Shown here piece by piece: positions 51,719 through 60,716 of a stretch of 64,000 nucleotides of DNA. Both the position numbers and the translations under genes were made by a program. The stretch's first letter is position 1. Each line of letters opens with the position of its first letter. Below the pieces are notes generated by a model. It made no database searches. It was given only the letters and a program-made list of their open reading frames with translations, and was not told the origin of the DNA. Origin of the DNA: an uncultured Eubacteriales bacterium (lineage in GTDB: Bacteria; Bacillota; Clostridia; Christensenellales; Aristaeellaceae); NCBI GenBank assembly GCA_902789365.1, contig CADANQ010000004.1, forward strand, positions 40,042 through 104,041. The letters run 5' to 3'.

Positions 51719-54700
51719 ATGAAGGCTGTCACAAACCGGGCGCTCCTGACAGCGCTGTGCTTTCTGGTCTCCCTGGCCCTGGCAATCCCCCTGACCGCAT
51801 CCGGGGAGGGCGAGCCGGCGGCGTATTCATTCACCGCCGACACCCTGACCGCTTCGGAGGATAAGGAAGCGATCCCGGAGGGCACCGCCGTGGACGACGG
51901 AGGCTCGGGGAACATCGTTACCTTCGGCACCGTCACCAAGCGCTGGAAGGAGGACAAAGGCGTCACCTCGACCGAAGCCGCGAAAAACATGGGCGGCGGA
52001 TTTCTTTTTGAGATCAAAGGCAGCGCCGAGGTGACCGTCACCGTTTCCAGCACCGGCGGGGACAACACCTCAGCCTTTGCCGTCGTCGACGAAAACGGCG
52101 CGGCAATTGCGAACGCCGAAGGGATCAGCGAGGTCTCCGGTACCGGGAAACAGACCTTCAGCTACACCCTTACCGCCGGCGCCTACCGCGTGGTCTCCCC
52201 ACAAAGCGACTACAACCGGGGCGTCAGGGTCTATTCCATTACGGTAACCGATACCCCGGCGCCTGAAGCCGTCGTTTCCGAAACGACCCACACCTTTACC
52301 GTAGGGAACCTGACCGCCTCCGAAGACAAGGAAGCCGTCGCTGAAGGCGCGGCCCTGGATGATGACGGCGCCGGCTATTTCGTTTCCTCCGGCAATGTGG
52401 TAAAGCGCTGGAAGGAGGACAAGGGCGTCACCTCCGTGGAAGTGGGCAAAGCCCTGTCCGGATGTATCGTTTTCACCGTCGCGGGCGAGGCAGAAGCGGA
52501 GGTCGTCGTATCCAGCAACGGCGGAGACAACGATTCCTCCGTCGGCATGATTGACGCCGACGGCAATCCCATCGCCAACGCCGAAGGCATCACAACCGTG
52601 CACGGCACCTCCAAACAAAGCCTCACCTATTCCCTGCCTGCGGGAACCTACCGTATCGTGTCGCCATATGACGAAGCGAACCAGCGCGGCGCAAGGGTCT
52701 ATTCCGTCACCGTCACCGAAAAAGCTGCGGCCGCGGCCGAAGAGAGGACATGGGAATTCCGTTATTTCGGCGTATCCACCGGCGGCGACCGCAACGTACT
52801 CATCGCCTCCGGCAACGGTATCGAGGCGGACGTTTCCCTGGGTTCCGCCCTTTTCAATGAGGACGGCACCGTCCAGAAGAAAGGCGGCAAATTTGTCGCC
52901 GACTCGCCGGCGGACGGCGGAAGCTACTATTACACCGTCATCGATCCCACCGTCACCAATTTCTATTTTCAGGCGGACGTGACCGTGGACGCGCTGAACC
53001 CGACCCCGGACGGGCAGGAGGGCTTTGCGCTGATGGCCCGCGATTCCCTGGGCGAGCAGGGCGTGTCCGGCAACTGGATGGCCAACCTGATCTCCGTCGG
53101 CGCCACCAAACTGCCCTACGGCGGCGTAAATACCTCGCCGGAATCGGCGTGCACAATCGGTATCCGGGCCTACACCGGCATCCGTACCCCCGAGGCCTCG
53201 GATAACAACGATATCTCAGCCACCCGCTATGGCTGGTGGACAGCCGAAGGCGCCGCCAACCGGATCGAGGCGGGCAAAACCTACCGCGTCAGCCTTGAAA
53301 AAACGGATTCCGCCTACATTGCCGCGCAGTACGATCCCGAAACGGGCGAGTTGATCGGAAGCTATACCTGGTACATCCCTGCCAGGGATCCGTCCGCCCT
53401 TACGGTATCTTCCTATTCCGATCTGGACGATCCCCTGGTTTATCAGGAAGGCCGCGCCGCTTATATTTCCCTGGTCGCGGCCCGCGGACTGAACGCCACA
53501 TTCAGCAACATCGTATTCACCACTTCCCCCTGGAACGCCGGGGGATGGGCGCCGCAGCCCACGGTCTACAGGGACCTGAGCGCGAACATCGCCGGCGGCT
53601 CCACCGCCGCGGGCGAGGAATACGGCCTGATCTTCCGCACCAATGCCGACGGTACGGCCGATGTTTTTGCCGACGACGCCCTTGTGGCTGAAAACGTGCC
53701 CGTTGCCGCCGACGCCTACTGCAGCCTGAACGTGCCCCTGAACGGCAGCGAGACACTGGTCACCGTCGAGTTTACCCCCGATCCGGCTTTCGCCTTTAGC
53801 GCTTTTGAGAAGCTTTCGAGCTATGATACCGTCCGGCTTTCCGTCAACGTCACCCGCCGCGCTCTCGGAAGCGACGGCGTGATCCATGTCCGCCCCGACG
53901 GCCTTGAAAACAACGGCGGCACCAGCACGGAGGACGCCGTGGATCTCCAGACGGCTTTGAATTATGCTGCTCCCGGACAGACCATTCTGCTTGAAAGCGG
54001 CGTTTACGACCTGTCCGGCAAGGAACTGACGGTTTTCCGGGGCCGGAACGGCACCGCCGAAAAACCGATCACCCTGACCACCGCGGACGGGAAATTCGCC
54101 ACCCTGAATTTCGGCTCCGACGGCCGGGGCTTCAAGGTGTGGGGCGATCACTGGCATATCTCCCTGATCAACGTTACTGGGACGAAGAACGGCCTTCCCG
54201 GTATGCAATTGGCAGGGCATTACTGTGTGCTTGAAAGAATGAACTTCTTTAACAACGGCACCACGGGCCTGCAGGTCTCCGGTTCCTCCCAGGACGACAG
54301 GAGCCTGTGGCCCGCTTACAACACCGTGAAAAACTGTACCTCCATGAACAACGCGGACGCCGCCCTGGAGGACGCCGACGGCTTCGCCGCCAAGCTGACC
54401 ACCGGCGACGGCAACGTTTTTGACGGCTGCGTCGCCGCTTACAACGCCGACGACGGATGGGACCTGTTCGCCAAGGTCGCAAGCGGCCAGATCGGCGCCG
54501 TGACCATCCGGAACAGCGTAACTTACATGAACGGCTACATCCGCGTTCAGCCCGGCGGGACCGCGAAGGAATTTGCCTTTGCCGAGATTATATGCGATGA
54601 AAACGGCAACCTGACCTTCGGGGAATCCGAAATCATGGAAGCCGGCAACGGCAACGGGTTCAAGCTGGGCGGTTCCAGTATGCCCGGCGGGCATACCCTG

Positions 54701-56674
54701 ATCAACTCCGTCGCCTACGAAAACAGGGCGAAGGGCATTGATTCCAACTCCTGCCCGGACATCAGGGTATATAACTGCACGGCCTACAACAACGGCAGCT
54801 ACAACGTGGCGATGTATACCGGCAACACCTCCGCCGTCACGGGGTTTGCCGCATCCGGCGTAATCAGCTTCCGCACCGAGGGAGATGTCGGCGAAAAGCT
54901 GGATTTGCAGAAGCAGCCGAATTCCGATGTGTTCGGCCCGTCCTGCTATTATCTGGACACCGATACACGGCAGAGCCTCAATACGCTCGGTGTGCCCGTT
55001 TCCGCCGACTGGTTCACAAGCCTTGATACCTCTGTCTCACCCGGACGCAGTGAGGACGGTTCCATCGATATGCACGGGCTGCTGATGCTCACGGACTCCG
55101 CCCGTTCCGAATACGGGGCAGGCGCCCGCGGACAGGCCTGGGGACAGCGCGAGGCCACGATCTGGGTCGTCGGAGATTCCACCGCCTCCGCCTTCAGTGA
55201 CAAATACTACCTGCCCCGGGAAGGCTGGGGCGAAGAGCTCTCCGTCTATTTCAACGCCGCCGTATACAACCTGGCCCACTCCGGCGCCTCCTCCCGGGAT
55301 TTCACCGGAATGGCCGAATACTGCACGCTGCTTGAAGGCAGCGCGCTCATCCCGGCCCTGGGCGATGCGGAAGGCGACATGTTCCTGATCATCGGCTTCG
55401 GCCACAACGATGAAAAGACCGAAACCGCCCGTTTCTCGGACCCCAACGGCGATTATCTCACCGAGGGAAGCTTCGCCAACAGCCTGTACGTCAATTATAT
55501 CCTTCCCGCCATTGAGCGCGGCGTGACGCCGGTGGTCTGCACGCCCATCGTACGTCTGACCGGGGCCAACACTCCGGAAAGCTACGCCGGCGCTTCCGGC
55601 CACGTTACGTCCGACGTGACCATCGGCGACACGGTCTACCCCGGCGGCAGCTATCCGCAGGCCATCCTGGATATGGTACGGGATCTTAAGGCGCAGGGCA
55701 TCGATATCGAGTATATCGATCTGACCGCCGCAACGCTCAAGGACAATGTCGCTTTGGGCGGGGACGCGCAGTGGCTCCACGCCTTTACCGGCGCCAGGTA
55801 CGCCGAAGACGGCGCGACCCTTATTCCCGCGGGCCTTGACCAGACCCATACCAACGCCTACGGGGCCCGTGTGAACGCCTGGCTGATTTCCTCCCTTTCC
55901 GCCGAAACCGCGCCCGGGCTGCACGCCTACAGTCTCTCAAAGGACAGGCCTCTGTACGAAACATACTTTGCCGCGGCAGTGAACCCCGATTATGAGGTGC
56001 CGAATTACGTTTCGCCCTCCGATGAACAGATGGCCGGCGTATCCTGGCCGGCGTTCACGGACACCGACGGCCGCGTATGGCGCGGGACTGTATTCGGCGA
56101 CGTGGGCGGCGACAACAAGATAACCTCCGACAACTTCGGCGCGGCGATCGGGGACAATGGCGAAATCACGCTGTCGGTGAGCAATAACTGCGGCAAAATC
56201 GCCAGCGGCAGCGACGGCATGATGTTCTACTGTACAAAACTCCCAGCAGGCACCGCCTTCACCCTGACAGCCAAAGCCACCGTCAGACGCTTTGCCGAAA
56301 ACAACCAGGTTTCCTTCGGCCTGATGGCCAGGGACGATTTGTACATCGACACCTATGTTGCCACGACCATGGGCGATTATGTGGCCGCGGGTTCCCGCAA
56401 CCAGGGCGCCATCGTCAACTTCGGCCGCAGAAGCGGTGCGCTGATCGGCGGCGCGCCGACGTCCGCCATCGATCTTTCCGAGGGCGCCGAAGTGATTATC
56501 ACCCTGACGGGAACAGCCGACGGATTTACCCTGAGTTACGGAGATGAAACCGTTTCGGCGGGCTTCGATTACCCGCTGACCTCCGTGGACCCCGATAATG
56601 TGTATGTAGGTTTCTACGTGGTCCGCAACTGCGAAATCACCTTCAGCGACATCCATCTGTCCGTCGCTGAATGA
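51719..56674 (+). CDS. Giant secreted pectate lyase (PL9) - acetylesterase (CE12) fusion
   Basis: A 1,651-residue exported protein. After a type I signal peptide (ALLTALCFLVSLALAIPL) come two about 170-residue repeats sharing LTASEDKEA, KRWKEDKGVTS, GTYRIVSP and VYSxTVT, probably carbohydrate-binding. A beta-sandwich module with GGDRN and FALMARDSL follows, then a PL9 beta-helix (about 735-1050) with ADGFAAKL, NADDGWDLFAK, NGFKLGG and a likely catalytic K1005 in RAKGID. Residues about 1147-1390 form an SGNH esterase of CE12 type: S1154 (GDSTAS), N1230 (GHND), D1374 and H1377 (DQTHTN). The C-terminus repeats the GGDNK/FGLMARDDL module. It would cut pectin and remove acetyl groups in one molecule. 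AGGAGG-like bases precede the ATG at 51719; an in-frame start upstream is unlikely. No cell-wall anchor seen. Confidence 0.87.
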   Translation: MKAVTNRALLTALCFLVSLALAIPLTASGEGEPAAYSFTADTLTASEDKEAIPEGTAVDDGGSGNIVTFGTVTKRWKEDKGVTSTEAAKNMGGGFLFEIKGSAEVTVTVSSTGGDNTSAFAVVDENGAAIANAEGISEVSGTGKQTFSYTLTAGAYRVVSPQSDYNRGVRVYSITVTDTPAPEAVVSETTHTFTVGNLTASEDKEAVAEGAALDDDGAGYFVSSGNVVKRWKEDKGVTSVEVGKALSGCIVFTVAGEAEAEVVVSSNGGDNDSSVGMIDADGNPIANAEGITTVHGTSKQSLTYSLPAGTYRIVSPYDEANQRGARVYSVTVTEKAAAAAEERTWEFRYFGVSTGGDRNVLIASGNGIEADVSLGSALFNEDGTVQKKGGKFVADSPADGGSYYYTVIDPTVTNFYFQADVTVDALNPTPDGQEGFALMARDSLGEQGVSGNWMANLISVGATKLPYGGVNTSPESACTIGIRAYTGIRTPEASDNNDISATRYGWWTAEGAANRIEAGKTYRVSLEKTDSAYIAAQYDPETGELIGSYTWYIPARDPSALTVSSYSDLDDPLVYQEGRAAYISLVAARGLNATFSNIVFTTSPWNAGGWAPQPTVYRDLSANIAGGSTAAGEEYGLIFRTNADGTADVFADDALVAENVPVAADAYCSLNVPLNGSETLVTVEFTPDPAFAFSAFEKLSSYDTVRLSVNVTRRALGSDGVIHVRPDGLENNGGTSTEDAVDLQTALNYAAPGQTILLESGVYDLSGKELTVFRGRNGTAEKPITLTTADGKFATLNFGSDGRGFKVWGDHWHISLINVTGTKNGLPGMQLAGHYCVLERMNFFNNGTTGLQVSGSSQDDRSLWPAYNTVKNCTSMNNADAALEDADGFAAKLTTGDGNVFDGCVAAYNADDGWDLFAKVASGQIGAVTIRNSVTYMNGYIRVQPGGTAKEFAFAEIICDENGNLTFGESEIMEAGNGNGFKLGGSSMPGGHTLINSVAYENRAKGIDSNSCPDIRVYNCTAYNNGSYNVAMYTGNTSAVTGFAASGVISFRTEGDVGEKLDLQKQPNSDVFGPSCYYLDTDTRQSLNTLGVPVSADWFTSLDTSVSPGRSEDGSIDMHGLLMLTDSARSEYGAGARGQAWGQREATIWVVGDSTASAFSDKYYLPREGWGEELSVYFNAAVYNLAHSGASSRDFTGMAEYCTLLEGSALIPALGDAEGDMFLIIGFGHNDEKTETARFSDPNGDYLTEGSFANSLYVNYILPAIERGVTPVVCTPIVRLTGANTPESYAGASGHVTSDVTIGDTVYPGGSYPQAILDMVRDLKAQGIDIEYIDLTAATLKDNVALGGDAQWLHAFTGARYAEDGATLIPAGLDQTHTNAYGARVNAWLISSLSAETAPGLHAYSLSKDRPLYETYFAAAVNPDYEVPNYVSPSDEQMAGVSWPAFTDTDGRVWRGTVFGDVGGDNKITSDNFGAAIGDNGEITLSVSNNCGKIASGSDGMMFYCTKLPAGTAFTLTAKATVRRFAENNQVSFGLMARDDLYIDTYVATTMGDYVAAGSRNQGAIVNFGRRSGALIGGAPTSAIDLSEGAEVIITLTGTADGFTLSYGDETVSAGFDYPLTSVDPDNVYVGFYVVRNCEITFSDIHLSVAE

Positions 56675-56700
56675 TTCCGTTAAACCATACTCGCGCAAAC

Positions 56701-56728
56701 GGGGCGCCGCTTTTAAGCGGCGCCCCTT
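56701..56728. terminator. Bidirectional terminator
   Basis: Perfect GGGGCGCCGC / GCGGCGCCCC stem in a TTTTAA loop, between the convergent pectin enzyme and the glycosidase-like gene, with T-rich flanks. Confidence 0.78.
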
Positions 56729-56770
56729 ATTGCTTTTTTTGTCGTCCGAAGCATTTCGATCCGTGCCGGA

Positions 56771-58222
56771 TTATTCGATCCTGACCGTGCGAAGCGGCTT
56801 TCCGTTTTCGTCGGTAATCAGCCGCAGGCCGCAGCTGAAAGTGCCAAGGCTTCTGCCGTCAAAGATGACTTCGGCGTGTTTTCCGTCGCTTTTAACGGTA
56901 TATTGCCTGTCGCCGAACAGCTGCGTATAGGCGTATGGAGCCTTTGAGGAGCCGAAGCTGAACCAAATCTGCCCCATTTCCATCTGTATTCCCCAGATAT
57001 GCGCCATGTACTCGAGCACTGACAAGAGCGTTGGGCCGTAGGAATCCTGGAAAGGTTCCGTGCTTCCCGCGTCAAGAGCCCGGTGACTGACCATGCCGAC
57101 CCGGCTGGGTTCACCGGTGAAAGGATCGAACTGTTGTGTGAACACATATCCGCCCCGGATAACGGCTTCAAACAGTTTTTTGCCCAGAAAAGTCACCAAA
57201 GGATAAAACCCGTACCTTTCAAGAGCCGTGATGGCGCGCTGATATGTCAATCCCTCGCATTGGCCGTTCCAGTTGTTTTCCGGCGTGTTCCTGAACAGCG
57301 GGTCGTTTGCGGCAACGGAGGGAAGCGGCATCGGCGTCATGAACTCCGCGGGGTTTTTTAAGTGACGGCTGACGAAAGCCTCTGCCATTTTCCTTGTAAA
57401 CGAACCCCAGTACATGCAGCGCAAGTTATTATGGACTAAAGTCTGTATTTGTTTCCCGTTTTTATCTCTGTCGAAGCAAGCTCCCCGCCGATCGTCCCAC
57501 AGTTTTTTCCGGATGGCCCCTGCAACGGCGGAAGCGGCGGCGATGTATTCCTTTTCCCGTCCGTCCCGAAGAATATGGCTGATTACTGCCAGCGTCTCCC
57601 TGCAGGCATAGGAATAAGACATAAAATCCATGGACGCCATCGGCACCACGCCGTACCCCTCGGGCGGGAAGTCGTCCGTCCAGTACACCGGCGCGTCGCC
57701 GTACCGCAGGGCATTGTCCTCGCCGGTATCGTAAACGCACCAGGATTCCAGAACCCCGTCCCCGTCGGAATCCCTTACGCGCCAAAGGTAACTGTCCGTT
57801 TTTTCAAGGCAGCCCTTCAGAGCGTATAGATAATCCCTGTCCCTTCCCGTCAGGAAGTACATGTTCAAAGCTGGGCGCGGAAAACAGAAGCCCTGAAATT
57901 TGTCGAACTGCGCCTCTATGGACCCGTCCTTCAGGCGCCGGATGGAACCTGGCAGCCGCCCGTCCTCCCGCTGGCAGCGGATAAACATCGTCTGGTTCGC
58001 GAGGGCCGCCTCCATATTGCGTTTGGCGTACATCTCGCCTCCCATGGGCTGGGTCTCGAGCCAGAGCTTTTCATATCCGCCCCCTTCGACCAGAACCGTT
58101 TCATTCCCGAAGCGCTTCAGGTTGCCGAGGCATTTCTTTTCGGCTTCATCAAAGAGCCTCTGCAGTTCTTCGTCCGCCGTATGAAATATTACGCCCGTTT
58201 TTTCGATCCGCAATGCCGTCAC
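56771..58222 (-). CDS. (alpha/alpha)6-barrel glycosidase-like protein
   Basis: A 483-residue protein without signal peptide. The helical pairs and the motifs DSDGDGVLESWCVYDTGEDNALRYGDAP (151-178) and a late ENNWNGQCEGLTYQRAI resemble MGH1/GH63/trehalase-like (alpha/alpha)6 glycosidases, where an aspartate in the first motif (D168/D169 region) and a later Glu act as catalysts. Exact family and substrate are not clear; a role in breaking an imported oligosaccharide is possible. The start at 58222 is a GTG with a poor site, 6 bases past the NlpC gene stop; a TTG three codons on is an alternative. Same operon as the NlpC protein. Confidence 0.68.
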   Translation of the reverse strand: MTALRIEKTGVIFHTADEELQRLFDEAEKKCLGNLKRFGNETVLVEGGGYEKLWLETQPMGGEMYAKRNMEAALANQTMFIRCQREDGRLPGSIRRLKDGSIEAQFDKFQGFCFPRPALNMYFLTGRDRDYLYALKGCLEKTDSYLWRVRDSDGDGVLESWCVYDTGEDNALRYGDAPVYWTDDFPPEGYGVVPMASMDFMSYSYACRETLAVISHILRDGREKEYIAAASAVAGAIRKKLWDDRRGACFDRDKNGKQIQTLVHNNLRCMYWGSFTRKMAEAFVSRHLKNPAEFMTPMPLPSVAANDPLFRNTPENNWNGQCEGLTYQRAITALERYGFYPLVTFLGKKLFEAVIRGGYVFTQQFDPFTGEPSRVGMVSHRALDAGSTEPFQDSYGPTLLSVLEYMAHIWGIQMEMGQIWFSFGSSKAPYAYTQLFGDRQYTVKSDGKHAEVIFDGRSLGTFSCGLRLITDENGKPLRTVRIE

Positions 58223-58228
58223 CGCTTC

Positions 58229-60418
58229 TTACTGTCCCGCCAGGTACAGGTTGACCGCGTCGTTTCCGTAATCCAGTTCCTTCCATAAGCCCACCATGTT
58301 CCATCCGCCGCCGGGGATGGTCGCGCATTCGAAATAGCTTTCGTATACGCCCTGCTTTGAAAAGCTGGAATGGATCGCTCCTTTTCCCCTTCCGGTATAA
58401 ATTCCGATATGATTGGCGTTGCCCAGGTTGTCCTGATAGCTCGCGGGCTCGCCTCCGTCATGGACGACGATGAATAGGAACGCGCCTTTGGGGATATAAC
58501 CGAATTTCGCCACGCACTGTTCCGGGGTTCCCCGCCATGTCATCTCCCTGTACCAGGCGTTGCTTCCCGCAAGGTCCTTTTGAAGTCCGGCGTCGGAGAG
58601 GCATTTTTCAACAAAGCCCTGGCAATCGTAAACGCTGTAGGGCGTACCGATGTATTTGTCTCCCTGAAGGGACACGGACAGCGCCGTAACGGACGGGGGT
58701 GTATAAGACCCGCCTTCACCGCTTTCTCCGCTTTCTCCGCTCTCACCGCTTCCGCCGCTGCCAGCCTGATTGATGGTAATCTGTTTATTCAGGTTCCCGA
58801 CGCTGAACGTCACCACGGCGCTGCGGGCGGAAGAAGCGTTTTCATCGGCTGTTACGGTAACCTGCGTTTCTTCGCCCTCGCTGGAGGAAGGTGACAGCGT
58901 CAGCCAGGAGGCGTCCGTCCGGGCGGTCCAGGTCCCGTATTCCGCGGAAACCGCAATCTGCGCGGCGCCGCCCGAGGCCGGAAGCGTTTCAGGCGTTTCG
59001 GGGGTAACGTCCAGGCTCCAGGCGTCCTGCCGGAGCGTCACAACGGCTCTGCGCCTGCCGTCGGTGACGGTAATCGTCGCCACGCGGGCCTCGCTCCCGT
59101 TGTTTGCGGAACCGATTAACGATATAAAGCCGTTTCCGCTGCCGACGGAAGGACGCACCGTCACCCAGGAGGAATTAGACCTTGCCGTCCATGCGCTGTC
59201 GGCGTACACAAAGGAGGTCAGCGTAAAGATATCCGGGCTCAGCGGCCCGTAAAAATCAGGCGTGACCGTCAGGCCACCGCTCGTCTGCCAGACGGTATGC
59301 ACAGCCGAAGCGCTTCCGCAGGTAAATGTAACGCTGCCTTGCCGCTGCGCTCCCGAGGTATTCGGGGACGCGGTGAGGGTGACGGAAGCGCTGCCGCTGC
59401 CGCTGCCGCCGGTCCGGTCCGCGGTCAGCCAGTCGCTGTCGCTGGATACGGTCCATGCGCCGGCGGCAGTGACATTCACCTGCCAGCTCCCTCCCGCCGC
59501 CGGAACGCCGTCGTGGGAATCGGGGCTTACGCTGATATTATCCGACACGACCGTGATCCTGACGCGCCGGGAGGCGACGGACTGCGCGCCGCTGGTCACC
59601 ACGCAGTAATACCAGAACGTTTCTTCGTTTTCCCCGACGAACAGGCTGATCCTGTTTCCCGTATAGGTGCCCACCCCGGCGGAGGACTCGTCCGGGCAGT
59701 AATACCACCTGAAGGTATAGCTGCCCGTGCCTCCGGCGGGCACGGCCTCCAGAGTGATGGAATTTCCGGGACGGACCGCCATATCCTCCGTTATGGAAAT
59801 GATCTCAAGCTGCGGCAGAACTGTCACCCGGCAGAACGCGGACGCGCCGCACCCGTCCGCCGCCGTGGCTGTCACCGTCGCCTGTCCCGGAGCGACGCCC
59901 ATAACCAAACCGTCCCCGGACACGGTCAGAACGCCTGTATCGGAGCTTTCCCAGATCAGGTCTTTTACCGTCGCGTTTTCCGGCTGCACCGTCGCGGCAA
60001 TCCGCGCCGTGCCTCCGGGTGTAATGAAGGCCGGCGTATCCTGAAGGGAAACGCCTGTGACCTTCACGCCAAGCACCAGCTTTGTGCCGGTAAACGACGA
60101 GGCCGCATAGCTTACGCCGCTGTTCAGGTAGATTACTCCGGACAGATTGCCGCATCCGTAAAAAGCGCGTTCTCCGATGGACGTAACCGTCGGCGGAATC
60201 ACCAGCCCGGTCAGCCCCGTACATCCGCGAAAAGCCTCGTCCCCAATGGATACGACCCCCTCCGGGATTTCCAGGGTACCCTTCAGGGACAGATCCTCAT
60301 AAAAAGCCTGGGCTTCGATCGTTTCAAGCCCCGCGGGCAGGGTGCAGTCCGCCAGGACGCGCGGCGTCAAAAGAAGGGCGCATAAAAAAGCAAAAACAAT
60401 CGCTGTGATTTTCCGCAT
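58229..60418 (-). CDS. Secreted LRR-Big2-BACON-NlpC/P60 protein
   Basis: A 729-residue exported multi-domain protein. Signal peptide KITAIVFAFLCALLL, then about 80 residues of BspA-type LRR (LETIEAQAFYED, SIGDEAFRGCTGLTGL, SIGERAFYGC). A Big2 domain follows (VTGVSLQDTPAFITPGGTARIAATVQPENATVKDLIWESSD), an Ig/PKD-like domain, and three BACON domains (about 300-560), each with a W-T-A/V-S-S-D/N-S-W-L/V core. A Gly/Ser/Glu linker (GSGESGESGESGEGGS) leads to a C-terminal NlpC/P60-like peptidase, with C599 in YDCQGFVEKC and H670 in NANHIGIYTG. It may cleave peptidoglycan or another peptide while held by its binding domains. Confidence 0.84.
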   Translation of the reverse strand: MRKITAIVFAFLCALLLTPRVLADCTLPAGLETIEAQAFYEDLSLKGTLEIPEGVVSIGDEAFRGCTGLTGLVIPPTVTSIGERAFYGCGNLSGVIYLNSGVSYAASSFTGTKLVLGVKVTGVSLQDTPAFITPGGTARIAATVQPENATVKDLIWESSDTGVLTVSGDGLVMGVAPGQATVTATAADGCGASAFCRVTVLPQLEIISITEDMAVRPGNSITLEAVPAGGTGSYTFRWYYCPDESSAGVGTYTGNRISLFVGENEETFWYYCVVTSGAQSVASRRVRITVVSDNISVSPDSHDGVPAAGGSWQVNVTAAGAWTVSSDSDWLTADRTGGSGSGSASVTLTASPNTSGAQRQGSVTFTCGSASAVHTVWQTSGGLTVTPDFYGPLSPDIFTLTSFVYADSAWTARSNSSWVTVRPSVGSGNGFISLIGSANNGSEARVATITVTDGRRRAVVTLRQDAWSLDVTPETPETLPASGGAAQIAVSAEYGTWTARTDASWLTLSPSSSEGEETQVTVTADENASSARSAVVTFSVGNLNKQITINQAGSGGSGESGESGESGEGGSYTPPSVTALSVSLQGDKYIGTPYSVYDCQGFVEKCLSDAGLQKDLAGSNAWYREMTWRGTPEQCVAKFGYIPKGAFLFIVVHDGGEPASYQDNLGNANHIGIYTGRGKGAIHSSFSKQGVYESYFECATIPGGGWNMVGLWKELDYGNDAVNLYLAGQ

Positions 60419-60477
60419 CGGGACATTCCTTTCAAATGGGTCGGAACAGAATCAAAAAGCTGCTTTCAGCCCATTTA

Positions 60478-60507
60478 AGTGTATCAGACAAACGGCTTCT
60501 TCGTCAA
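60478..60507 (-). promoter_or_regulatory. Possible promoter of the NlpC/P60 operon
   Basis: Minus strand: TTGACG (60502-60507), 18-base spacer, TACACT (60478-60483), 60 bases before the ATG. Confidence 0.5.
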
Positions 60508-60716
60508 TCCGCTCCGCGCATCACATCCGCCCTTATCCCCTGTTTGTTACAACTCCTCCATTTGTAAAAAATCGCGGCCCCTGCGCGGGACCGCTGTCCG
60601 AATGGTTCAAGGAGGGTTATGAAAGCCCGATCGTCGATCTCCGGGGTCAGATCATCCATCGCAAAGAATTCGTCAAAATGTTTGGTCACATGCCAGGCAG
60701 GGATCCCCGGCATATA
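60508..60716. other. Intergenic stretch with terminator, no confident gene
   Basis: Together with 60419-60507 this makes about 300 bases between the NlpC and permease genes. It holds the permease terminator at 60565-60594 and the NlpC promoter. Short frames exist on both strands, but they run through the terminator or into the permease gene and lack a good start, so no gene is called. Confidence 0.5.
60565..60594 (-). terminator. Terminator of the binding-protein/permease operon
   Basis: Minus strand: GCGG-T-CCC / GGG-G-CCGC stem (imperfect, GCGCA loop) followed by GATTTTTTAC. It lies about 120 bases past the permease stop. Confidence 0.68.

Noticed and set aside
60504..60713. Small minus-strand frame of 69 codons between the NlpC and permease genes
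   Set aside because: It runs through a likely terminator and lacks a ribosome site; no recognisable motif.
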